Part shown: positions 1 through 12,000 of the stretch, piece by piece
How positions within the stretch are numbered: position 1 is the first letter of the stretch
How the letters are laid out: each line of letters begins with the position of its first letter
Source of the DNA: Theobroma cacao
Lineage: Eukaryota > Streptophyta > Magnoliopsida > Malvales > Malvaceae
DNA length: 64,000 nt
Assembly (NCBI RefSeq): GCF_000208745.1
Contig: NC_030855.1
Coordinates: 16,009,181-16,073,180, forward strand
Direction: 5' to 3'
The notes under the pieces: model-generated
What the model saw: the letters and a program-made list of their open reading frames with translations, nothing else
What the model was told of the DNA's origin: nothing
The model's database searches: none
Position numbers and translations under genes: made by a program

Positions 1-161
1 TAAATTCTCTATTTAATCTAGTTCGAGGCTTAAATCAACTTTATTGTACCCCTACGTACAATACCGACTTTTGTAAATTTTTCGGGACTCTCCTAGCATG
101 CAAACATGCTATCCATCACATGTATGTCATGATAAATATTTTTATAAAGTCGGGCTTGTCA
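1..161 (+). mobile_element. 3' end of an LTR of the TGTCACGACC family (fragment)
   Basis: This stretch matches the last ~150 bp of the full copy at 59168-62155 almost base for base. Shared parts are the GTTCGAGG block, the GTACAATACCGACTTTTG block and the TTTTTCGGGACTCTCC block. It ends in GGGCTTGTCA, comparable to GGGCTTTACA at the end of the full copy. The 5' part lies outside the window, so a target duplication cannot be tested. A diverged third match is at 28530-28685. Confidence 0.8.
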
Positions 162-490
162 TCTTCTCCTCCACTTGGATCAACCATATGATCCTTCTTG
201 ATGACTGATTTCGACATCCGGCTAAATATTAATATTTTAATATTATTTTATTCTAAAAATTTTATCTTGTCTCCTTGGTACCCAAAATACCTTATTATGC
301 CTCAATTGACTTCCAAATCGCCTTTTATCTCACAAATTCTCCTCCGATAAAATTATTATTTTTTTATTATTATTTTCTCACTTGCGGAATATTTTATCCT
401 AAACTACTCCTTTCGTCTTTTATCACTTCTAAATATTTTAATTGACCTCAATTTGCATTCGATCAACTTTATTTATCACCATATCAAAGT
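162..490. other. AT-rich DNA between an LTR end and a truncated hAT, no gene seen
   Basis: I find no coding signal. The sequence is T-rich, with short ATT runs. It separates the LTR end from the point where recognisable hAT transposase coding begins. It could be internal sequence of the LTR element or of another decayed transposon; I cannot tell which. Confidence 0.4.
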
Positions 491-1860
491 ATGGGGTATT
501 TCATGCAAGCTGTCTTGAAAGGCCACCTTCATTTGCAAAATAGCTTGATTTGTGATGGTAAATATTTTCATGTGCATTGTTGTGCTCATATATTAAATCT
601 TATTGTTCAAGAGGGCTGGAAAGCAACCAATGAAGCATTATTTAAAATTAAGGAGAGTGTGAAATATGTAAAGGCAGTGGATGGGAGGATGAAAAAGCTT
701 CAAGAATGTGTTCAACAAGTTGGCATTGATGTAGGTGTTGGGTTGCGTTTAGATGTGTCAACTAGATGGAATTCAACATATTTGATGCTTGATCGTGCAA
801 TCAAATATCAAAAAGCTTTTGCTAGTCTCCAATTTGTTGATATAACTTATAAATATAATCCATCCGATGAGAAATGGGGGAGAACAATGATAATTTGTGA
901 ATTCTTGGAGCCTTTTTATGAGACCACAAACTTGATATCTGGTTCATCTTATCCAACTTCCAACTTGTATTTCATTCAAGTTTGGAAAATTGAATTCATT
1001 TTGAATGAGAATTTGCATAGTGAGGATGAGGTTATTAAAGATATGTTTCGAATGATGAAAATGAAATTTGACAAGTACTGGAAAGATTATAGTGTAGTGC
1101 TTGCATTTGAAGCTATTCTTGACCCAAGGTTTTTTTTTTTTTTTTTATAATTGGGGGAGGAGGGGATTCGAACCTTGTTATTTAAACAGGGGGATTATGC
1201 ATCAACCAATGAGTCAAATACTTAGGTGCTATTCTTGATCCAAATTTGAAGCTTGATTTTTTAAAATTTTGCTATTCTAAGATTGACACTTCTACTTGTC
1301 ATGGAAAGTTAGAAAATGTGAAGACAAAGTTGTACAAGCTCTTTGAAGAATATGCAAGCAACACTTGTGCATCATCAAGTAATTCTTTTTACTCAATGAG
1401 TAATTTGCTTAAGCAAATCGGAGGGAGAACTAAACCTAAAGGATCAAAGATCTTTAATATAAGTTTTATATCTTTATAACATTTTATTACATAAGAATTT
1501 ATGTTCATTTACTTATGTTCTGATAATTGCTTTTTTTTTTGTTTAAGTATTTAAAAATTGTAGGAGTTCAAAATGTTTCAAAATGAAACAATTTCTATTG
1601 CTGAAAAATCTGAGTTGGATGGTTATTTAGATGAGGTAAAGCTTGATTATGAGATGTGCTTAGTTATTGGAAGGACAATAGTAAGCGTTTTTTTAATCTT
1701 TCTATTATGGCACGAGATGTATTGAACATTCTGATTACTATGGTAGCATCAGAGTCTACTTTTAGTATTGGTGGCCATGTTCTCACCAAGTTTAGAAGTT
1801 CCCTCTGCCACGAAAATGTTCAAATGCTTGTTTGCACGAAAAATTAGTTGCATGGCTTTT
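491..1860 (+). pseudogene. Broken hAT (Ac-like) transposase
   Basis: The reading encodes the middle and end of a plant hAT transposase, which cuts and pastes its own element through an RNase H-like DDE core. Visible signatures are the fHvhCcAHILNLIVQ block near 568-610, the DVSTRWNSTYLML block near 752-790, the AILDP motif, and the C-terminal dimerisation block with MARDVLN and VASESTFS near 1705-1765. The N-terminus, including the BED zinc finger expected for the family, is missing. A SINE interrupts the coding at 1128-1227. A probable intron lies at about 1450-1565. A frame change occurs near 1655, just before SYWKDN. The usual final Trp codon after CTKN reads TAG, so the last residues are lost. 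The element is dead. Confidence 0.88.
1128..1227 (-). mobile_element. tRNA-derived SINE inserted in the hAT coding region
   Basis: On the minus strand this ~100-bp insert carries an RNA polymerase III B box (GGTTCGAATCC) with an A-box-like GACTCATTGGTTG about 30 bp upstream, and it ends in a run of ~17 A (plus-strand T at 1130-1146). It is flanked by 16-bp direct repeats, GCTATTCTTGAcCCAA at 1112-1127 and GCTATTCTTGAtCCAA at 1228-1243, which differ at one base. Removing the insert and one repeat restores the hAT frame from AILDP into LKLDFLKF. That is the behaviour expected of a SINE with a target-site duplication. The family name is unknown to me. Confidence 0.87.
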
Positions 1861-2465
1861 CTTTAGTTACCGATGGTATTGTTTATTTTATATATTTTAA
1901 TATCTTTAATTTTTGCTTGTCAAAGTAATAATTTTAGCTAAGATTGAAACTCACTATCTCTTTTTCTTTTATGACAATGAATATTGTATGATAATGATTC
2001 AGACCTTGAAACATTATTGCTGTCTAAACAAGATTAAAATGTTTTGCTTGAGGATGAGGATTGAGAAAGACATAAATGAGTCTTAAAGTTTCTATTTATT
2101 TGGTTATGTATTTATATTGAGGGGATTGTAGTTTATGTTAATGATTGAAACTTTATTTATGCTTAGTGCAATTGATTTTCTTATTTATGTTTAGTGTAGT
2201 TTATTTGTTTTAACATATTTTTATTATTCAATTTATGGATTAAATTATGAAACAATTTTATTAATAGGGAGTTTGTTAGGTAAATTTGTAAAAATAATTT
2301 TTTTGAAAAAAATGAGTTTTGCCAGCCCACCCCATGGGCTGGCAAGGGGTGAGCTAGGTTGGGATTTTGACAACCCATTTAAAAAATGAGTTGACTCAAC
2401 CCAATCCATATTTTTTCAACTTAAAGTGGATTGAGCCGGGCTAGTGCATTATGACAAGTCCAATG
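1861..2465 (+). other. hAT 3' untranslated and subterminal region
   Basis: This is AT-rich sequence following the hAT reading frame. At 2318-2450 there are short GC-rich blocks (CCAGCCCACCCCATGGGCTGGC, GGTTGGG, CAACCCA, CCGGGCTAG), which resemble subterminal repeats of plant hAT elements. The element may end near TATGACAAGTCC at about 2450-2462. With the 5' end gone, the 8-bp target duplication cannot be checked. Confidence 0.45.
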
Positions 2466-3079
2466 AAGATTATAGAAAACTATTGTTTTGTCACTTATCA
2501 CTCTTTAGTTATGTAAGGTGATATATGCATAACTTGGCTACTTGGGTAATGAAAGAAGTTGATTTTAATTAAATATGTAAGATTCTTTTATTATGTAGGA
2601 TAATTTTTGTAAGATGATTAATTATATTATTTTTAAAATTTAGATTAAATATTTTTAAAATGATTAATTATGTATAGGATGATAAGTTTTATTATTTTTA
2701 GTTATTTTATTATTTATAAATAATATTTTTAATATTAAAAATTAAGGTTTGGATGCTTTGTATAATTGATGAATTTATGACTGACACGATAAGTTTTTTT
2801 AATGAAGATTAATGATAGTGAAAAATATTTTTTTACAATACAAAAAACTTTTTGAGAGTTTATCTAAATAATAAAAAAAGTTACTAAAGTGAGAATAGCT
2901 GTAAATGAAGGGATACATTTGCAAAAAAGAAAAAAAAAATCAGTACAGGACAGAAGTGGAAATTCTTCTAGTTTTGCAGCCCCTAAACCGAATCCGCTCC
3001 CGCTCAGTTCCCCTTTTTCGAATTAGAAACTCCCCTACCAGGCTCCAGCCCTACTCTCAGGATTTCGATGAGGCAATGA
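2466..3079. other. Upstream region and 5' leader of CENPC
   Basis: Positions 2466-2900 are strongly AT-rich with no gene visible. From about 2960 the base composition turns CT-rich and GC-richer (CCGCTCCCGCTC and similar), as in a plant 5' leader. I see no convincing TATA box, which is common for cell-cycle and housekeeping promoters. Two short out-of-frame ATGs (3076, 3084) surround the chosen start at 3080. Confidence 0.4.
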
Positions 3080-6000
3080 ATGAATGATCCCAATCTGACC
3101 CCATCAAAACAGAAAGAAATGCCTCTACAAACTCTCGCTCCAGATCCGCTGGAGGGCTATACTGGTCTCTCGCTCTTTGCTCGAACCTTCGCTTCCCTTC
3201 CAAACCCTCCTCGACCTTACGACCCCGACGATCTTCAGCACTCCCACCACTTCCTCAAATCCATGGTTGCTCTCTCTCTTTAATTTTATTTCATTTCCCT
3301 TTAAATTTACCTTACGGTTACGGTTCTTTTATACGATAGCAAATACTAAGTTTAGTTCAATTATTTTGTTTTAATGTTTTTTTTTTTCCAGCCATTACAC
3401 AGTCCTAATAAGCTTCTAGAGCAAGCCAAAGCAATTGTAGATGATAGTTCAGAACTCGTGAACTTGGATACGTCAAGCTCTGATGCTGAAGTTATGGAAA
3501 ATCTTCGAGAACGACGACCGGCTTTGGGCCGTAAACGAGCTCGTTTTTCTTTGAAACCTAACTCAAGGTCAAGTTATTTGAAATTAATTTATTTTCTTTT
3601 TAATTTGCGTTGTCCTTTTTTTTTTTGCTGTAAATTGTTAGTTGAATTTAATTTTACTTCTTTAATTTTTCATAGTCAGCCTACTGTGAGTTTAGGACTG
3701 AGTTTAGACATCGATAAATTGAAAGATCCGGAAGAATTTTTTACCGCTTTTGAAAGGGCTGAAAGTAAGTTTGCTGCTCGATTGCTTTCTTTTTCCCTTT
3801 TTTTGTTGGGAAATTTAATCTGCAATTATTTGTATGACCTTAGCTTTTCTCTGCGCGTTTGTATTGTTTTGTAGATGCCAAAAGAGAAATACAGAAACAG
3901 ACAGATGGTGTTCTGATGGATTTGGATCAAAATATTCAGTCCATGGCTGCACGGCCTCGTCGCCCTGGAATATTGCGGTCTGATCAATGTTTTCTGTCAT
4001 CAGTTTTCTATTGTATTCATTTTTGTTGTTATTTTACCTTTCCGTATGTATATATATAACATAACCTTATGATTTTATGTTCAGGAGATCAGTTAAGTAC
4101 AAACATCGCTATTCTACTGCTATGTCCCCTGTAGAAAACTTTGAAGAGGAAATTCTCAGTCCACTTGGCTGCTCGCAACAAGAAGAATCTGACCCAAATG
4201 TTGAATTACAAGAGAAAGAGTTGTCTGGTGAGTCTAGAAAGGTTGATTTGTCCTAAGTTGTTGTTACTCTATTTCGTCCTTGCTCTCCCATTTTTGATAT
4301 CTTCTCTAAAATTAACCTGCTATATGACTTGGTTTTCATTTATGTTTGTTTTCATAATGTTGCAAAATTTCCCCCACTATGTGTATGATAACATAATGTT
4401 ATATTATCTCTAGGCTTAGCGACCAATGCTGAGAAGAAGGTTAATGAACTTCTGGATCATTTGCTTACCAGTAATTATGATAAGGATGAGGCAGTCAGTC
4501 TTTTACAGGAGCGCTTGCAGATCAAACCTATTAATCTGGAGAAAATATGCCTTCCTGACATGCAAGATATTCGGAGGATTGATTTGAAGGCTTCTAGAGA
4601 AAGCTTGGCCAAACCTCGAAATTCCGTATCAGACATACGAAGTTTGATGAAAGGGATCAGTAAAAGAACACCAAAACGACAGGCAGAAAGTTCAGTTCAT
4701 CATTTAGCTTCTTGCACTCCACCAAGAAGTCCATTGGCTTCGATATCATTGCTGAAGAAACAGATGCTGCAGTCAGATGTACTAAGTGATCCGTTTTCAA
4801 CTGATGATATTGACCGATTGCCAGTGAGAAATGCTTCTCCTATTGGAAGTATTAGTAAACAATCTGGTCAGGTTGATACACAAAAGGAACTAAGCGGGTC
4901 TCACAACAACAATAGTAGAACACTGCAACAACAGGCTGAAAGTTCAGCTCATCATTCAGCTTCTCCTACTCCTCCAAGAAATCCGCTGGCTTCAATATTA
5001 TTACAAAAGAATCAAATTTCGCAGTCAGATTCCCCAAGTCACCCATTTTCAACTGATAATATTGACCAATCACCAGGGAGAAATGCATCTCTTGTTCATG
5101 GTATCAATAAACAATCTAGTCAGGTTGATATGGAAAAGGAACTGAACATGTCTCACATGTTGAGGTCTTCAATATTAGAAGCAAATCAAACTGAAGCTGC
5201 TAATGCAAGTTCCGAGCTCAATGGAAGAGATTTTGCTGGTCTGTTTGACAAATTTGTAAATGATAATGCAAGGAGGTTTAATTCTGGTAGTCCTGTTGTC
5301 TCAAGTGGATCTCTGGCTGACTTAGAGAGTAACAGTATAATTAGGCCTGAAGATGATGCAGATAGTCATACAATCAAACTAAATGAATTCAGTGTAAGGG
5401 TGAGTTTTCCTCTTGACTTTTCAACAACTAGTCATTCGCAGTTTAGTGGAAATCTTTGCTACTGAATGTTATACTCTGAGGTATCGTGACAAAATGCAGG
5501 TGGAAGATATACCAATGGAAGCAGTTGCTTCTGCTCAGACCCAACTTAATGTGGAAGGCCCAACCATTGATAACTCACATATCATTCAGAGAGAGCCTGG
5601 TATGATTATTTTCTTTGTTAGCCATGAGATATTCTTGTCGGATGGGGATGCAAATGACTGTAATTAAAATGCCTCAGTTACAAGTTTATTTTTTTCTCTT
5701 TCATTTAGTGGTTGCCTGAAGTAGCTTAGTGATTGGTTTTCAAAGATGTTTTATGATTTTTCCAAACTGGAAAGAAATTTTCTTCCTTATTAGCCTCTTC
5801 TCCATTTATCCCATACGTCTACTAGAGGAGAGGAGCAAAAGTACAAAAAAAAAAAAAATGAGAAATCATCTGGGATTTCTTTGGCAAATACCTAAATAGA
5901 GTAACTCCCAGAATTTTAATTAGTACTTTGGGATCTTTCATATATTCTGAAAGAGTCAAACATTCATTCTTCTTGGTTTCCATTTATTTAGCATATTTTA

Positions 6001-9000
6001 AATGGGTCATATCCCACATCAATTGAGCTTGGGCTTTTTGTACTCCACAAAATGGGCTGATTTTTCTAAGTTCTATTGGGCTACACCCGAGGGAGAATGT
6101 TAAGTGGCATTATATCCTATATGACAGTTTTCAGTTGCTTTACATTTAGGTTTTTCTTCTCCTTTTTGGTCAATTAGTTTTAGGTTGGATGTGGTAACAA
6201 ATTACCATTACTTAATGGTCAAGGAATAATTAGAGGCAAGCTAATTCTCAACTTTTGGCATGCCTAGCTAGATGCTTATGATCCTTTAAATAGTCTTATG
6301 ATTTCTTTCAATAATTATGATGAATTGATGATGATCAGCTTTTATCTGATTATGTGAAAGGGAAAAGATTTGAATCCACCCTTTCTCTCTCTGTAAGAAA
6401 CTCCCCCCCCCAGTATATTTTTGCTGGTTGCTATGCTGAATTATACATGGACTTGCCACTTGTTGCTTGGTTCTCACACTTTAATCAGATATGAAATCCA
6501 TGTTATGCTAGTATTTGATGTTGTAGCCCATCCTCTCCACCCCCCCTCTCTCCCTCTCTCACATAGAGGTACTAATTGGTAGAAAGATTGCACAAATAAC
6601 ATTTATTCTGCGAAGATTCCCTGAAACCCAAAATGGCTTGTTGCTCTCTTGTGTTAGTTGCATGCCTGGAGTAAGTTTGTTGGGCAACAATTTGAATCAT
6701 TCAGTGACTCAGTTGTAATGATTTTTTTGGGTTCCTCCTGGTGCAGTATTAACCTTTTAAGCCATTGAAAAACTACCTCCCTCTTCCCCTTTTACGATCA
6801 GATTCCATTTGGTAGGATAAAGATTGTTCTTATTTTTTCAGCATACAGGTCGAAACAGGTCATAAGGTTAAATTGCTTTCAGATGCTTCATTAGTTGTAT
6901 GTTTACAAATGGTTCCTCATCTGACTAGCTAGGAAATTGGTGGTTAGCAGCATGAACTTTTTGGTTCCTCATCTACGACTATAGTTGTTAAATCGAGATA
7001 TGTATCGTGTATCGAAATCTTGCTTTTACTATCGAGTATCGTGTATCGTATCGTATCGTAAGATACGGTAAAAAATTTTAAAATTAATTATAAATAACAT
7101 TTATACATGTAAAATAAAGAAAAAATTGAAAAATATTATATTTTTTAATAGAATTGAAGATTATAAGATATAAATTGAAAAGATGATTATTTTTTTAATT
7201 TAAACTTTTAACATATTCCTTTATAATATAGATTTTTAAATGAAATATATATCTTTTATATTAATTTATTAATTAAAAAATAAAAACAATTATCATGTTA
7301 AAATTAAAAGGGAATTCAATTTTTTTAGCATTTTTTTTGTTTAAAATCTAAAGATTGAAACTCATAAAATATAATTTTTCATGTTTCAACTCAAAAAAAT
7401 AATAAAAAAAATAAAATTTTTAATAATTAATTAGAATCATGCTTGTAAAAAAGTGTATCGATTGTATCGTACGATTCGTCCCCGTATTGTAAGATATGTA
7501 TCATGTATCGTATGATCCTCTTTTGATATTTGACCAAATGCGATACAGTTATAGATACGTATCATTTTTTACTAGTATCGTGACGTATCGTATGATGTTA
7601 TACATTGTGATACATATCACGTATTGTACGATAATAATAACTTTGTCTACGACTCTATTAAAGATCTTTTAGCACTTTTTATTCCTCTTCAGTTGAATTG
7701 GTAGTTCTCTCTGTCTGTGTCTCTCTTGGGTGCTATCTGTTCGAATAAACTTTAAGTCGCCCATTGTAATGTGATAACACTTTGTGGTCTAACTGCAAAA
7801 ATTGACTCTGTGGTGGAAGGGGGAGTACTTTTACACTCTGAATTTTAGATAGCAGCATCATGCCAATATCTTATAATAGAACTAGTGAGCTGTCCAAATA
7901 ACATGTATTCCTCACTGACTTTCTGTGCTTAAAACTTACATTGAATGAATAGTATAAATGCCCTTGATTAACTTCAGTTCACATGATAGTTGCTCATAAT
8001 AATGCTAATGCCTCTAGAAAGTTATGCATTTCAGTTGACAGTCTGCAGTTAAGGCTTATTGCTTATGCTAAATTGCTAATGCATTAAAGGTCATAAGGTC
8101 TTAGCAGTTGAATGTCCTAGAGGGTTACTTCCACAAAGAGATCTTCATATCGCTGTTGCAAGATGTAGAATTTTATGATCCTTGTCCTATTGCCTTACAA
8201 ACTTTCGTGCTGACCTTTTGGCAACTCCTTGGAACCCTTGCTCATTCTTGTTAAATGGGTCTTTTATTAAAATTCATGCTTTAGCCTGTATAACTAGTGA
8301 AGATTAACTCCTTTGTACCCTTGAATAGTCAAATAACATCAAAGATACAAATTTGTATTGGATATACCCATTTAGCTAATCATTTCAACATATGTGGTTC
8401 ATGGTTGGTTGTGTTTGTTATAAATCAGAAAAGAAATTTCATGTTATAGTCCTAAGAAATTTCAGGCGGTAATTTCTGCTTTTGAAGTATAACAAAAATA
8501 TGAGTTAATCTTTGACCTGCTATTATGCTTTAAATAGATTATCATTGAAATATCATTTCTAAATTTATTGTGATTGGATTTGAAATGTGACATTCCTACA
8601 TAGTAAATTATAACTTTCTGCTTTCAGTTGCCTTGGACCTAGCGCATCATGAACCAGATTTACCTCAAGTCATTAATGTGCTTTTGATGGTTCAATTTAT
8701 TAGTTTTCTTTGTGCACATTTCCCTTCCCCTAACAGATGAATCTAATCCTGCTATGGTTGAGGACTGCACAATGGATGGATCTATGAAAACCGCAGAAAG
8801 TGGTCAGGAGCTGCATGGGGTTTGTACTTTCCATGATTATTTATCTTCATGCTTATTTTTTTCCATTTAGTATGGCAGTCAACATTCATGATTAGGGAGT
8901 TCTGTAGTGCTTTTCTGGGCTTATATATAGAAGCTATACTATTAGCTCTGTGTTTTCCAAACATTGATTTTTTTTTTCTCTGATTTGGCTTAATTTTCCC

Positions 9001-12000
9001 AAACTTGCATTTTCTGGTCTACTCTCTCTCTCAATGCAGCAAGAGCTCATATAACATATTATTGATATCAACTCAAAAGGTTTTCTGTTAGTTAATAATC
9101 TTTTAGAATTTTGCACCACAAAGGTTGATTTTATGGCAATGAAATAGGACTGCTTCTCAAAGCATAGAATCTGTGGTTTTTATGTTCTTTTTGGACATAT
9201 ATATTACAAAGGTATGCTTGCCACGTTTTATTATGTAAAACAGTGATTGCAAATAATAACAAATCACCCCCCACCACCTTTTTCAACAAGTAACTTAGCT
9301 ACTAGGTAACTGAAGGGAATAAGGGACTGCAACAGGGGAGATACATGTGGCTAGTGCATTTCACCTCAACTATCATAGAATAGTTTTTATTGTCTTTCCT
9401 ACCACTGCTCCTTTACCCCGTATATTGGAAATGTGTTGAATTCAGTTGCCTGCCATTAGTTCATGATATAATAATCAAAATTGACAGTTGACATGTTCTT
9501 AGCTATATTTACGAGTTGAGAAATAGTTTGGTCCACTATATTGTCTAGGAATTATCATTGTCTCAAATCATGCCAATCTAGAGTTAGGCTGATTAGTCTA
9601 ACTCTTGGTTTTGAAGAAAATAAATAAAACAATTGAAAATGTTTGAAACCACCATGGAGCAAATTGTGTTGCTTTTACTTTAATGTGAGAAAGGTAAAGC
9701 CTGAAACTTGATTTGTAAGTCCTGGATGCACTTCACCTTCTAAAATCAAACTATGTGTATGTAACTCTTTTTGAATCCAAGGGTATCTGGGTTACTGTGA
9801 AAATTTGCAATGTGTTCAAGGATATTACATGTTACTTACTGCTATGGCTTATGGTGTCATTTTCGATAAAAAATGTTACAAGGTTGTGGATTAATGGTAG
9901 TTTTTAGTAGATGTTTGTATGACTTTGCATGCTTTAGTTACTGTCTGGAGTCCCTTCATATTTAATTAGTCTATGTCTATAAACCTATGAATTGAGTCAT
10001 TTTGCTATACATCACTCTGTATTTTGGTGAACTAGTTTAGTTTTTAGTGAAGAAAAAGAAATAAGACTCATGCCTGTTTTTGGTTTACATTCCTTTTGAA
10101 AAATTGTCAAGGTTTTAATGTTTGTTTTTCTACTTTCTAATTTGTCTCTTTAGCAACACGACAAGGGCAAAACAAAACCACATCCACGCAATGAACGAAT
10201 GAGGAAAGCACTTTCTCGGAGACAAAGCCTTGCAGGTGTTACTAATACCAAGAATTCAGCTTGCATCTTTGAACTTCTTCAGTAATTTTGTTGGAATGAC
10301 TTCGTGTATTTTTACTTTCTAGGTTCTGGTACAACATATAATGCTGAAGGGAGGAGACGGAGCACTAGGATCAGGTCAAGACCTTTGGAATTCTGGAAAG
10401 GTGAAAGATTCTTATATGGACGCATACATTCAAGTGAGTACCTTCCCTTATGGTTTTTTTTTTTAACTATCATCCTATGCGAAGAATTAATTGTGCCATT
10501 ATAAATTAAAAATTAACTGCTGTGCTTTTGGAAGAATTTAGAATTTCACCAAAATTATTCTTTGAAGCTTATATGTGCTTCATGTGTAGTAATATATTAT
10601 AATTTATTGATGACAAGTATGTCGGTTATAATTTGAGTTCGGCTCATTACTACTCTAGCTTGTACTCTACTATCTCAACTTGATTAAGTGAGCCCTTAAT
10701 CTCAAATTAGTTTAAGATCAGTGCCTGAATCTGGAACCATATTTTGTGAAAGGTATGGAGATAAAAGCTTGTCATATGAGTTCAGAAAATCTGATTTTTG
10801 GTATCCCCCAACCTGATGTCATTTCGCATGAATTATTTATTTATTTTTATAGTTGTAACAATATTTAGCATACCTTATATGTTTAATTTGGGATTTTATT
10901 GCAATAATCTTGAGCAAAAGTGCAAAATATTCTTTTCCCTGCCTAAATAACTATATTTTAGTGAAATACTGTCAAATTTCAATCTTTTGCATCAATGATT
11001 TGTACAGCCTTGAAGATGTTTGAAACCAAATAAATGGTGCTCATGTAGATGACCCTCTTAATCCTTTTTTTTTTAGTTATTATTATTATTATTATTATAT
11101 TGGGTACAAGACAGCACTAAGGCTCGAAGTTAAGATCTCTACCAGAAGTCTCATCCCCTTAGATCCAGTTTAGCGTTATGTGGGCCTTAGATGTTTGTTT
11201 CTAGCGTCAAACATAATGTCAAACAGGCCTATGTTTTCAACCAAAAAGTGCATTTGAGGCAAACACTCTGTGAGGGTCTGCTGGTGAGAACTGAGTGCTA
11301 TCAGCAATTGGGCCAATCATGCTATGCCCACGTGTTAGCTTCTTCTGCAATCACATGGTTGATCCCATTGCACTCATAATACACCATAAAAAATTGGACC
11401 AATTGGCTTTGCGTCTCCAACCAGCGGTGGGTTAGAGGAAAAGCCAGTGATGCCCCTTTTAACAGTGAAACTGCCAAATTTGTCTTTCTTTCATAACCAA
11501 ATGTAAGCTGACCATCGAATTGCAACATCTTCCCCCATTACTGCACTCTAGACTTCTTGCAAGCTATGCTGCATTCTGTTGACCAACTAGATGTTACTCA
11601 TTTCTGTCCATTCACAACTTAAATACTTACAGCATGCTTGGTTGGGGGAGTGGCTATTTCATTCTCTTCCTATTTGTAATCCTTGTTTAACACCATATTT
11701 GGTTAGAAGGAATGACTATTCTCAGGAATGGCCATTCAGGGAGATAGGGAATATAGCCAATATCAAGACCTCTCTTGGTATTGGCTATTTCAAAAGGCAA
11801 GGAATAGAATAAAAAAAAGTAATGGATAAAAATACCTTTCATTAATTTTAAGAATTACTATACTATATAAAATACAATTTATTTATTTTTTACAATTTCT
11901 TTCTCTCTACCTGACTACCTCCCTCCTTCTCTCACTAGATTAAAATAAATTTAAAATTAAAAGAAAAAAGAAAAATTAAAATAAATTAAAATAAAGGTTT

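Noticed and set aside
8625..8736. Possible extra CENPC exon starting after CTTTCAG at 8630
   Set aside because: An open frame exists for a short stretch, but no donor site joins it to the real exon 8. The model without it keeps one frame of 729 codons.
11060..11180. T run, ATT repeat and a TTCGAGCC-like box suggesting a minus-strand SINE in CENPC intron 10
   Set aside because: The B box is poor (ACTTCGAGCC), and I found no convincing flanking target duplication.
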